Positions 1-5,757 of a stretch of 14,889 bases of DNA are shown here, piece after piece. The DNA is taken from assembly GCA_013203415.1 (NCBI GenBank), contig JABMQE010000127.1:1-14889 (forward strand), read 5' to 3'. Under the pieces are notes generated by a model, which ran no database searches, had not been told where the DNA came from, and saw only the letters and a list, made by a program, of their open reading frames with translations. The stretch is from Candidatus Falkowiibacteriota bacterium (GTDB lineage: Bacteria; Patescibacteriota; Patescibacteriia; UBA2591; JABMQE01). A program made the position numbers and the translations under genes. Numbering within the stretch: position 1 is the stretch's first letter; the number at the start of each line of letters is the position of its first letter.

Positions 1-1544
1 ACTTTTTTAAGTTTTTCTGGAGTCATTTTTTTGTCGTGATTAAAATCAAAGCGAAGACGCTCGGCTGTTATGTTGGAGCCCATTTGTTTAACATGGTTGC
101 CGAGTGTCTGACGCAGGGCTTCATGAAGCAAGTGCGTTGCTGTATGAAGGTTGGCAGTTTCTTCTTTTTGGTCGGCCAAGCCGCCCTTAAATTTTTGTTC
201 GGCGCCAGAGCGGGAAGTATCTTGATGTTTTTTAAAGGCACTAACAAAACCGCTCGTATCAACATCAAGTCCTTGCTCCCGAGCGAGTTCCTCGGTCATT
301 TCCAAAGGAAAGCCATAGGTTGCGAATAAGTCAAAGGCCTGTTCGCCGGTTACAATCTGCGAGACCTTGTCGGATGCCGCCATTTGCTCGAATTGTTTTA
401 GACCCTTTTGGAGAGTTTTTGTGAATTTATTTTCTTCGGTTTCAAAATTATCTAAAACAAATTTTTTATTGTGTTCGAGCTCGGGATAAACATCTTTGTA
501 CATCTTTATAACTGTAGAAGCAATTTTTTTGGTGAAATCTTTTTTTATACCCAAAAGACGGCCATGGCGGATGGCTTTGCGGATAAGACGGCGAACAATA
601 TAGCCTTGGTCTAAATTACTGGGGGCGACTCCCCTATCATCGCCCATTATAAAAGTGGCGGCGCGGAGATGGTCGGCAATGATGCGGATGGAGCGGGTGT
701 AATTTTCGCCTTCTGCGAGGCGAGATTGGCGAATCTCGCCTTCAGGGTTGAGGGTTATTTCGCTTTCAATGGCTTTAATGATTGGTAAGAATAATTCTGT
801 TTCAAATACACTATTTTTCCCGTTAAGAACGGCTAGTGTTCTTTCAAACCCCATGCCAGTATCAACATTTTGCTGTTTTAATTTTTCGTATTTGCCATCG
901 CTGGTTTTATTATATTCCATAAAAACATCGTTCCAGATTTCGGAATATTTTCCGCAGTTGCATTTTGGTTCACAATCGGGACCGCAAGGAGATTTTCCAG
1001 TATCATAATACATTTCGGTATCAGGACCACAAGGACCAGTTTGGCCAGCCGGACCCCACCAGTTTTCTTCTTTGCCATAATAATAAATCCGCTCTTTGGG
1101 CACGCCAACGCCATGCCAGATTTCGGCTGACTCCTCGTCTCTTGGAGCATCTTCGTCACCAGCAAAAACAGAGATATGAAGTTTTTTCGGATCTAGGTTT
1201 AACCATTCTTTGCCAGTTAAAAAAAGCCAGCTGTATTGGATGGCTTCACTCTTAAAATAATCGCCTAGAGACCAGTTGCCAAACATCTCAAAAAAAGTGT
1301 TATGCCAGGCATCGCCGACTTCTTCTATATCACCGGTACGGATGCACTTTTGGAAATCGACTAAACGCTTACCTTCGGGATGAGGTTCGCCGATAAGATA
1401 TGGGACTAATGGATGCATGCCGGCAGAGATGAAGAGAGTGGTTGGGTCGTTTTCGGGAATTAAAGAAGCGGACGGGATGACTTTATGGTCTCGTTCTTGG
1501 AAGAATTTTATATATTTTTGGCGTAGATCTTTTGCAGTTATCAT
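1..1544 (-). CDS. alaS: Alanine--tRNA ligase, N-terminal ~514 residues (3' end outside window)
   Basis: Cytoplasmic enzyme that charges tRNA-Ala with alanine and, through its editing domain, clears mischarged Ser/Gly. The reading frame is open from an ATG at 1544 to the window edge. The N-terminus (MITAKDLRQKYIKFF), class II core motifs (PTTLFISAGMHPL, GQTGPCGPD) and the editing-core zinc motif HTATHLLHEAL (first His about residue 467) identify it. In the E. coli enzyme that His is near 564. Here the helical domain (ending near GAEQKFKGG) passes almost directly into the editing core, so the roughly 97-residue beta-barrel segment is absent. Shortened enzymes of this kind are, from memory, usual in CPR bacteria. 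A Cys cluster (C187, C191, C195, C197; C-x3-C-x3-C-x-C) precedes EIWNDVFMEYN and may bind a metal. No SD precedes the ATG; a good promoter lies about 80 bp upstream. The frame is intact; identity is very sure. Confidence 0.97.
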   Translation of the reverse strand, partial: MITAKDLRQKYIKFFQERDHKVIPSASLIPENDPTTLFISAGMHPLVPYLIGEPHPEGKRLVDFQKCIRTGDIEEVGDAWHNTFFEMFGNWSLGDYFKSEAIQYSWLFLTGKEWLNLDPKKLHISVFAGDEDAPRDEESAEIWHGVGVPKERIYYYGKEENWWGPAGQTGPCGPDTEMYYDTGKSPCGPDCEPKCNCGKYSEIWNDVFMEYNKTSDGKYEKLKQQNVDTGMGFERTLAVLNGKNSVFETELFLPIIKAIESEITLNPEGEIRQSRLAEGENYTRSIRIIADHLRAATFIMGDDRGVAPSNLDQGYIVRRLIRKAIRHGRLLGIKKDFTKKIASTVIKMYKDVYPELEHNKKFVLDNFETEENKFTKTLQKGLKQFEQMAASDKVSQIVTGEQAFDLFATYGFPLEMTEELAREQGLDVDTSGFVSAFKKHQDTSRSGAEQKFKGGLADQKEETANLHTATHLLHEALRQTLGNHVKQMGSNITAERLRFDFNHDKKMTPEKLKK

Positions 1545-1563
1545 GGTATACACACAAATACAT

Positions 1564-1595
1564 ATGCGAATGATATGCGAATTTTTTATGCGAAT
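1564..1595. repeat. Three copies of ATGCGAAT in the alaS leader
   Basis: The 8-mer ATGCGAAT (ATTCGCAT on the transcribed strand) occurs at 1564-1571, 1575-1582 and 1588-1595, with steps of 11 and 13 nt. It lies in the expected 5' untranslated region of alaS, between the promoter at 1629-1657 and the start codon at 1544. Its function is unknown; similar short word arrays occur in other intergenic stretches of the window. Confidence 0.7.
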
Positions 1596-1625
1596 AATTT
1601 TTGAAATCTTTGATGTCTTTACAGG

Positions 1626-1718
1626 TTAATTATAGCTTGGGATTAGGATTTTGGCAAGATTTAGTAAAATGAAAAGAGATGCGCTTTGCGTAGCCGCATC
1701 TCCTTTTTGCTTAGACAT
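1626..1718 (-). CDS. Possible 30-aa peptide, fourth ORF of the small-gene cluster (doubtful)
   Basis: The ORF starts with ATG at 1718, five bases after a perfect AGGAGG (1724-1729), the same layout as the genes before it. It encodes about 30 residues (MSKQKGDAATQ... to SYN) with a short hydrophobic centre and no cysteine. From its fourth or fifth codon the sequence is also the stem of an intrinsic terminator (1671-1708), and its 3' half contains the alaS promoter. It may be a real tiny peptide, but it could equally be a decayed gene whose SD and start remain. No family is recognised. Confidence 0.3.
   Translation of the reverse strand: MSKQKGDAATQSASLFILLNLAKILIPSYN
1629..1657 (-). promoter_or_regulatory. 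Sigma-70-type promoter of alaS
   Basis: On the minus strand, TTGCCA (1652-1657) is followed after exactly 17 bp by a perfect TATAAT (1629-1634). Transcription would start near 1622 and give a leader of about 78 nt before the alaS ATG. The promoter lies just downstream of a terminator and inside the 3' half of the doubtful 30-aa ORF at 1626-1718. Confidence 0.75.
1671..1708 (-). terminator. Intrinsic terminator of the small-gene cluster, able to work in both directions
   Basis: GAGATGCG (1676-1683) pairs with CGCATCTC (1695-1702) around an 11-nt loop. The stem is flanked by A-runs and T-runs, so a U-tract follows it on either strand (TTTT on the minus strand, TTTTT on the plus strand). It separates the small-gene cluster from the alaS promoter. 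Confidence 0.75.
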
Positions 1719-1731
1719 AGAGTCCTCCTGT

Positions 1732-1917
1732 TTAGTTGACTGTAATGTCAAGGCCCTCGAGCAACGCTTTTGCTCCTTCGGAGTTTTTGCTGCAGATTCT
1801 GCAGAGTTCTGTTGCGCAGTAAACACTCATGAGAGTCATTAGGACTGAACCACCAGCTTTTGTGGCTTTACTTCGGGTTTTACAGTTATAAGTGTTCGCG
1901 CATGTCTGTTGATCCAT
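1732..1917 (-). CDS. Small cysteine-rich protein, 61 aa (third of cluster)
   Basis: Unrecognised small protein. It has the same opening pattern as its two upstream neighbours, Cys-x5-Cys near the N-terminus (C6, C12), followed by C34, C39 and C42 (C-x4-C-x2-C). It lacks the CPY signature of the other two and so is a more distant relative or a convergent design. The start is fixed by AGGAGG at 1923-1928, five bases before the ATG, and the previous gene's stop (1932-1934) is only 14 bp away. A hydrophobic stretch (SVLMTLMSVY) lies in the middle, but there is no signal peptide. The five cysteines suggest metal or Fe-S binding or disulfides; this is inference. Composition is less AT-rich than in the long genes nearby. 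Confidence 0.7.
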   Translation of the reverse strand: MDQQTCANTYNCKTRSKATKAGGSVLMTLMSVYCATELCRICSKNSEGAKALLEGLDITVN

Positions 1918-1922
1918 GGTGT

Positions 1923-1928
1923 CCTCCT
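1923..1928 (-). promoter_or_regulatory. Ribosome binding site AGGAGG of the 61-aa gene
   Basis: A perfect AGGAGG lies five bases before the ATG at 1917. Such sites are absent before the long genes of this window, so it decides the start. Confidence 0.8.
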
Positions 1929-1931
1929 ATC

Positions 1932-2129
1932 TTAGGTAAGAGCAGGAACGACTCTTGTTTCCTGATTTCCCGAATCGGACGGGTGGACAACGAGGCCTGC
2001 CTTGTACGGACAGCCAGCTTGAGTTGTGAGGCAATGATACTCCTTAACTGTCGCTACAACCCCACACCCCTCCTCGCTTGTGTCTGTTGTCAGATAGCTG
2101 CAGACGTTGTAACTATTACAGATCGGCAT
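1932..2129 (-). CDS. Small cysteine-rich CPY-motif protein, 65 aa (second of cluster)
   Basis: Unrecognised small protein and evident paralogue of the gene directly upstream. Both have Cys at residue 4 and 10 (C-x5-C) and a second pair C-x6-C followed by Pro-Tyr (here C33 and C40). An extra cysteine sits at 22. From memory, small bacterial proteins with C-x5-C ... C-x5/6-C plus aromatic are widespread and uncharacterised; metal binding is plausible but unproven. There is no signal peptide or membrane segment. The ATG lies five bases after AAGGAGG (2135-2141), and the stop of the previous gene is two bases before this ATG, so translation is probably coupled. GC content is near 50 percent by eye, above that of the long genes. 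Confidence 0.75.
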   Translation of the reverse strand: MPICNSYNVCSYLTTDTSEEGCGVVATVKEYHCLTTQAGCPYKAGLVVHPSDSGNQETRVVPALT

Positions 2130-2131
2130 GG

Positions 2132-2323
2132 TTACCTCCTTAGCCTACGGGCTTTTGTTCGACCGCCTGTCCTTTGTACTTGCTGTTCTGCTATGTAAGG
2201 ACAAGAGTCGGGGTTATCAAAGCAAAACTTAGAAAGCCTGGTAAGGCCGTTTGTATCTTTGCGAAGAGTGTCAGATACCTCTTTACGATGGGTACAGCTA
2301 TTTAAGTATCTGCATTTAGCCAC
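2132..2323 (-). CDS. Small cysteine-rich CPY-motif protein, 63 aa, GTG start (first of cluster)
   Basis: Unrecognised small protein with C4-x5-C10, then C34-x6-C41 followed by Pro-Tyr, the same frame of cysteines as the next gene. The C-terminus is very basic (RTGGRTKARRLRR); its last Arg codons, AGG AGG, also serve as the SD of the following gene. The start is GTG, chosen because AAGGAG (2331-2336) lies seven bases upstream and no nearby ATG is in frame. That SD overlaps the stop codon of the MFS transporter (2335-2337), so the two genes are likely co-transcribed and coupled. The four cysteines suggest a zinc or Fe-S site, and the basic tail suggests contact with nucleic acid or membrane; both are inference. 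Confidence 0.72.
   Translation of the reverse strand: MAKCRYLNSCTHRKEVSDTLRKDTNGLTRLSKFCFDNPDSCPYIAEQQVQRTGGRTKARRLRR
2135..2141 (-). promoter_or_regulatory. Ribosome binding site AAGGAGG of the 65-aa gene
   Basis: AAGGAGG ends five bases before the ATG at 2129 and is made of the last sense codons of the upstream gene, whose TAA lies between it and the ATG. This arrangement implies translational coupling. Confidence 0.8.
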
Positions 2324-2330
2324 TGGGCAT

Positions 2331-2336
2331 CTCCTT
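2331..2336 (-). promoter_or_regulatory. Ribosome binding site AAGGAG deciding the GTG start of the 63-aa gene
   Basis: AAGGAG lies seven bases before GTG at 2323 and overlaps the TAA of the MFS gene (2335-2337). It supports both the GTG start and coupling with the transporter gene. Confidence 0.75.
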
Positions 2337-3525
2337 ATTTTGTATCTTGCATTCTGGTTGAGAAGAATAGGCCGGAAAGGACTATTACTCCGACGACTAT
2401 AAATATATACCTAAAATCGAAAAATGTCAAAATTAAAGTAGCTATGAGCGGGAAAATAATATAGGCAATTGGGGTGGTGTTCCGAAAGAGATTTATAAGA
2501 TGAATATGCTTAACATCTACCCGTTTGAAAAAATAGGAATCGCGCATAATCTGGACTAAACTGGCGCCAATGCGAGTCATAAAAAGAATAGCAGTCCAAG
2601 CCCAAAGAGGAGCGGATTCTATGGAGCCAAAAATAATAACCGAAAAACCCATAATAACAAGGCCCAAGGAAAGCATTTCTTTTTCGCCAAAATATTTGTC
2701 GGCCAGCCAGCCAGCGGGATAGGTTGTAAAAACAAAAGTGGAAAGCATTATAGTAAACATGATGCCAATCTGATGCCAAGGAATGCCGATATGCTCGTGG
2801 AGATAAAGCGGAGCATAAACAACCATAGCGACATAAAAACACTGGAGCAGGAAGGCGATAACATAGATGCCGTTTAGGAGCTTATCTTTGTAAATCTGTT
2901 TTACGGCTTTAAAAAAATGGGGGCGAGGAAAATGATTTACTTTAAGATTACGAAATTTGTAGGAAAAGGCAATCATCACAAAAAAGGCCAGGCAGGCGGC
3001 AATAAGAAACAAAAACGAGTAATCAAAATATTTTAAGAGATAGCCGGAAGTTATGGGGGAAATAAACCAAGCAATATGGACCCCGCTCCAGAAGATGCCG
3101 CGGATGCGGCCGGTTACCTTGTTATTGGAAAAGTACTCGATATAAATATCTAATGTTATCCAGATAAGGTTTAGGAAAATAATGTAGCAGAGGAAAAAAA
3201 TAACAGCCATAAGGGGAGTAGAGGCAATACCAAGGCCGAAAAGCGAAGCGATCATAACTACAAAGACGATTAAAGTGGTTCTAAAAATTTTTAGCCAGTT
3301 GATGATTGAGGTGTAGCTTAGGACGGCTAAAAAGGTAAGGAGATAGGTGGCAGTAAAAATAAGGCCGATGTTTTTTTGGCCAACGAAGTCGGATAAATAG
3401 GAAGAATGGATATAAGCGGAGAGGGCATTAGATATGGCCAAAATAAAACCAAAAATAACAAAGAGCTTTAGATAGCTTTTGTGCTTTGGAGGGGATGCGA
3501 ATTGGTTGGACGAGGCATGAGGCAT
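2335..3525 (-). CDS. Major facilitator superfamily (MFS) transporter, 396 aa
   Basis: Integral membrane carrier of about 400 residues with roughly 11-12 hydrophobic helices, from VIFGFILAISNALSAY near residue 23 to IFIVVGVIVLSGLFF near 375. Size, helix pattern, the gapped basic loop after helix 6 (YKFRNLKVNHFPRPH) and the segment YPAGWLADKYFGEKE (a typical MFS cytoplasmic loop with G-x-x-x-D) support the family. The substrate cannot be told. The start ATG is the third of four 7-nt ATGCCTC units in transcription order (see the repeat at 3512-3539); no SD is visible and no other good in-frame start exists. The gene is divergent from the lipoprotein gene and is followed at once by the cysteine-rich genes, perhaps in one operon. 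Composition resembles the other long genes. Confidence 0.88.
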   Translation of the reverse strand: MPHASSNQFASPPKHKSYLKLFVIFGFILAISNALSAYIHSSYLSDFVGQKNIGLIFTATYLLTFLAVLSYTSIINWLKIFRTTLIVFVVMIASLFGLGIASTPLMAVIFFLCYIIFLNLIWITLDIYIEYFSNNKVTGRIRGIFWSGVHIAWFISPITSGYLLKYFDYSFLFLIAACLAFFVMIAFSYKFRNLKVNHFPRPHFFKAVKQIYKDKLLNGIYVIAFLLQCFYVAMVVYAPLYLHEHIGIPWHQIGIMFTIMLSTFVFTTYPAGWLADKYFGEKEMLSLGLVIMGFSVIIFGSIESAPLWAWTAILFMTRIGASLVQIMRDSYFFKRVDVKHIHLINLFRNTTPIAYIIFPLIATLILTFFDFRYIFIVVGVIVLSGLFFSTRMQDTK

Positions 3526-3539
3526 GAGGCATGAGGCAT
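3512..3539. repeat. Four perfect 7-bp repeats across the MFS start codon
   Basis: GAGGCAT is repeated four times head to tail (3512-3518, 3519-3525, 3526-3532, 3533-3539). On the coding strand this is ATGCCTC x4, so an ATG appears every 7 nt, successive ones in different frames. Only the one at 3525 opens the MFS frame. The array is prone to slippage and could alter spacing and competition between starts. Confidence 0.85.
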
Positions 3540-3557
3540 TAAGGGTAAGAATCTATC

Positions 3558-3586
3558 TTGACAAATGAGATTTATGATGATATGGT
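3558..3586 (+). promoter_or_regulatory. Sigma-70-type promoter of the lipoprotein gene
   Basis: A perfect TTGACA (3558-3563) is followed after 17 bp by TATGGT (3581-3586). Transcription would start near 3593 and give a leader of about 36 nt that includes the SD at 3615-3620. Confidence 0.75.
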
Positions 3587-3614
3587 TTTGGAATAAGGGA
3601 GGAGCCCACTCGAG

Positions 3615-3620
3615 AGGAGG
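3615..3620 (+). promoter_or_regulatory. Ribosome binding site AGGAGG of the lipoprotein gene
   Basis: AGGAGG lies eight bases before the ATG at 3629. It overlaps the in-frame GTG at 3620, so that GTG cannot be the start it serves. Confidence 0.8.
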
Positions 3621-3628
3621 TGAACCGT

Positions 3629-4078
3629 ATGAGAATGGCTATTCTGCTCGTGGTGATATCGCTTTTGGGGTGTGCTGGTTCGGGGCAGCTTAGGACAGTT
3701 AGCGACCCTTTTCCACAGATTAGGGAGGAGTCCTTTCCTGTCCGCATAGACCTGAAAAATCAGGCCGCCCGTTATCTTGACCAGAGCAGGGAGGATGTCT
3801 GGGAACAGGCGATGCAGCAGGTGATCGTTCTTGACATCAACACAAACTCTTTCGGAGCAGACGAGGAGGATCTGTTCTGGTGGGTATTGTTCCTGCAGGA
3901 GCTGAAATTCACCAAGGGCACATACAGGGAACGAGTACTAGGTATGGCCTTGAAGCGCTATCGTGGAACGCGACTTGAGGAGGACAGGATTGAGTATTTA
4001 GAAGACCTCGACTTCGAGTCCCAACTGGAAGAGGAGGACTCCAGCATCCGGCCCGCTGGTCTCGATCCGCTCTATTAA
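3629..4078 (+). CDS. Putative lipoprotein, 149 aa, unknown function
   Basis: The N-terminus MRMAILLVVISLLGC has a basic n-region, a hydrophobic core and a lipobox-like LLGC, with the lipidation cysteine at residue 15; this points to export and anchoring in the membrane. The rest is hydrophilic, with a Trp/Phe-rich centre (DLFWWVLFLQE) and an acidic C-terminal third (EEDRIEYLEDLDF, EEEDSS). No family is recognised. The start ATG is chosen because AGGAGG lies eight bases upstream. The gene has its own promoter and strong terminator and is the only convincing plus-strand gene. GC-richer codons (many GAG, AGG, CTG, CAG) contrast with the AT-rich neighbours, which suggests transfer. The lipoprotein call itself rests on the first 15 residues. 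Confidence 0.78.
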   Translation: MRMAILLVVISLLGCAGSGQLRTVSDPFPQIREESFPVRIDLKNQAARYLDQSREDVWEQAMQQVIVLDINTNSFGADEEDLFWWVLFLQELKFTKGTYRERVLGMALKRYRGTRLEEDRIEYLEDLDFESQLEEEDSSIRPAGLDPLY

Positions 4079-4127
4079 CCGAGAGAAGGGTGGATGAGAT
4101 TTACAACGGGGATCTGTTTTTTTCTGC

Positions 4128-4171
4128 GAGCCGTTCCGACGCGTATGCGTTTGGACGGCTCTTTCTTTTTT
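4128..4171 (+). terminator. Strong intrinsic terminator of the lipoprotein gene
   Basis: GAGCCGT (4128-4134) pairs with ACGGCTC (4155-4161). The pairing continues inward through CC/GG and ACGC/GCGT around a GTAT loop, with small bulges. TTTCTTTTTTT follows. On the minus strand no U-tract follows, so it serves only the plus-strand gene. Confidence 0.85.
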
Positions 4172-4173
4172 CG

Positions 4174-4196
4174 TTTATTAATTTATTAGTTTATTG
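4174..4196. repeat. TTTATTA word array, 8-nt period, over the mnmA stop
   Basis: TTTATTA occurs at 4174-4180 and 4182-4188, and TTTATTG at 4190-4196, at exact 8-nt steps. The last copy covers the mnmA stop codon (4191-4193). AT-rich and short, so chance is possible. Confidence 0.45.
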
Positions 4197-5360
4197 GATT
4201 ACGCCGCCGCCGAGGACTTCGGTTCCAGAGTAAAAGACGACTGATTGGCCGGGCGTGATGGCTCTTTGCGACTTAGTAAACTCGACTTTGATTTTATGAT
4301 TTTTTTCAGCCAGAGGCTGACCTGCCCTTGGCTGGGATTTTTTGAGGGTGGCTGGGACTGCTGGATGGCCATATCTAATCTTTACTTTGCATTTGAGCGG
4401 GAGTTCTGAAGTTTTTCCAGAAATCCAGCTGACTTTATTAGCGACTAATTCTTTTCTATACAATAACTTGCGGTCGAATTTGTTGGCCACATATAACGTG
4501 TTATTATTATAGTTACATTTTACCACATAAAAAGGACCAATACCACCAACTAATATTTCGCGGCGCTGGCCGATGGTGTATAATGGGAGACCTTGGTGTT
4601 CGCCGATTTTTGTGCCGGGCTTAATCCCCTTCTCTGGTATTCCATCTGACGTTTTAATTGGGCCTTTTTTTAATTTAAGATGACGGCGCAGGAAATCATA
4701 ATGCCTTTTATCTTTTATAAAACAAAGGCCTTGGGAATCTTTTTTGTTAAAAACTGGGAGGTTCTTTTTTTTAGCAATGTTTCTTATTTCGGTTTTGGTG
4801 TAATTGCCGACTGGGAAAAGGACGTGTTTTAATTGAGGTTGGGTTAATGTCCATAAGAAATAGGATTGGTCTTTATCCTTATCTTTTGCAGTTGTTAGAT
4901 TATAAATTGTTTTTTTGTTTTTCCTGTCCCGAGCCGCGTCGAGGGATTGCTTTCTTGCTTTCTTGACGTTGACGTGGTGGCCGGTTGCTATAAACTCGAA
5001 GCCGAGTTTTTTGGCACGAGAGAGGAATTCACCGAATTTTATATATTTGTTGCAGAGAACGCAAGGGTTTGGGGTGCGGCCGAGCGAATATTGGGCAAGA
5101 AAGTCGTCGACCACATGACTCTTAAAAATTGATTTCATATCCCAAGTGTAGAGCTTTATTTTGAGCTTGGAAGCGACGCGGCGGGCGTCTTGATAGGCCT
5201 CGAGCGAGCAGCATTTGTTTAGGTTGGACGAGCCTTCACTCCAGAACTTTATAAATACACCGGTGACATCGTAGCCCTTTTCCAATAACAAAGCAGCGGC
5301 AACAGAAGAATCTACGCCGCCGGACATGCCGACAAGGATTTTGGGGTTAGAGTTTTTCAT
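4191..5360 (-). CDS. mnmA: tRNA-specific 2-thiouridylase MnmA, 389 aa
   Basis: Cytoplasmic enzyme that adds sulfur to U34 of Lys, Glu and Gln tRNAs, using ATP and a persulfide relay. The N-terminal PP-loop SGGVDS is at residues 13-18. The catalytic pair is present: C100 in NPCVLCN and C213 in DSQGLCFI, the counterparts of Cys102 and Cys199 in E. coli. ATGHHV and KDQSYFLW are further family marks, and the C-terminus has the usual beta-barrel. Two lysine-rich loops (about 133-160 and 350-366) make it slightly longer than the E. coli enzyme. The ATG at 5360 lies inside the 3' end of the Doc-type toxin gene (14-bp overlap), so translation is probably coupled to the toxin. It is the last gene of a long minus-strand run. 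Confidence 0.97.
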   Translation of the reverse strand: MKNSNPKILVGMSGGVDSSVAAALLLEKGYDVTGVFIKFWSEGSSNLNKCCSLEAYQDARRVASKLKIKLYTWDMKSIFKSHVVDDFLAQYSLGRTPNPCVLCNKYIKFGEFLSRAKKLGFEFIATGHHVNVKKARKQSLDAARDRKNKKTIYNLTTAKDKDKDQSYFLWTLTQPQLKHVLFPVGNYTKTEIRNIAKKKNLPVFNKKDSQGLCFIKDKRHYDFLRRHLKLKKGPIKTSDGIPEKGIKPGTKIGEHQGLPLYTIGQRREILVGGIGPFYVVKCNYNNNTLYVANKFDRKLLYRKELVANKVSWISGKTSELPLKCKVKIRYGHPAVPATLKKSQPRAGQPLAEKNHKIKVEFTKSQRAITPGQSVVFYSGTEVLGGGVIQ

Positions 5361-5757
5361 TCTTGAAATAACTTTTTAACTTATCAACCATTATTTCCCG
5401 ACTTTCTGGTTTACTTTTAGAGACCTGTTTGGCGAGTTGATACAAATCATTTGGACGACCAGTGAATTTGTCATTAAGCAATGAAAATAAATAAACACAA
5501 ATTATCGCACTTCTTTTATTACCATCGACATAATAATGATTTTTACAAACTTTATAAAAAAGATGGGCTGATTTTTGGTAAACATTGTTACCATAATAGT
5601 CCATCTTTAATAGATCAAAGAGTGAGATTATATTTTTGTACCAATTTTTGTTGATATACGGCGGTAGATATGGCTTTAGAGTTTGGTCGCTGGCTTCATT
5701 AACTAGCTTTATCCAGAAGTGTAAATCTTCTTCTGTGGGATATATAATTTTACTCAT
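5347..5757 (-). CDS. Doc-type Fic/DOC family toxin, 136 aa
   Basis: The sequence H74-YYVDGNKRSA matches the Doc form of the Fic motif, H-x-F/Y-x-D-G-N-K-R, rather than the AMP-transferring form (HPFxxGNGR). Phage P1 Doc, of similar length (about 126 aa), phosphorylates elongation factor Tu and stops translation. By family, this is a likely toxin of a type II toxin-antitoxin pair. The surrounding helices (YQKSAHLFYKVCKNH before, CVYLFSLLND after) fit the Fic fold. The start ATG overlaps the last 8 bp of the small basic gene upstream, as is usual for such pairs. Its 3' end overlaps mnmA by 14 bp, which is unusual. No SD is seen. Active residues appear intact; activity is not shown. Confidence 0.85.
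   Translation of the reverse strand: MSKIIYPTEEDLHFWIKLVNEASDQTLKPYLPPYINKNWYKNIISLFDLLKMDYYGNNVYQKSAHLFYKVCKNHYYVDGNKRSAIICVYLFSLLNDKFTGRPNDLYQLAKQVSKSKPESREIMVDKLKSYFKNEKL

Noticed and set aside
1860..2198. A 112-codon plus-strand ORF opposite the cysteine-rich genes
   Set aside because: It has no SD, and its cysteine-rich look is a shadow of the opposite strand, whose three genes each have strong SDs.
3512..3539. Classical on/off phase variation of the MFS gene by the 7-bp repeat
   Set aside because: Gain or loss of units does not change the frame between the penultimate ATG and the body of the gene, so simple frameshift switching does not follow.
3620..3628. GTG at 3620 as the lipoprotein start
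   Set aside because: It overlaps the AGGAGG that serves the ATG at 3629, so it cannot be initiated from that SD.
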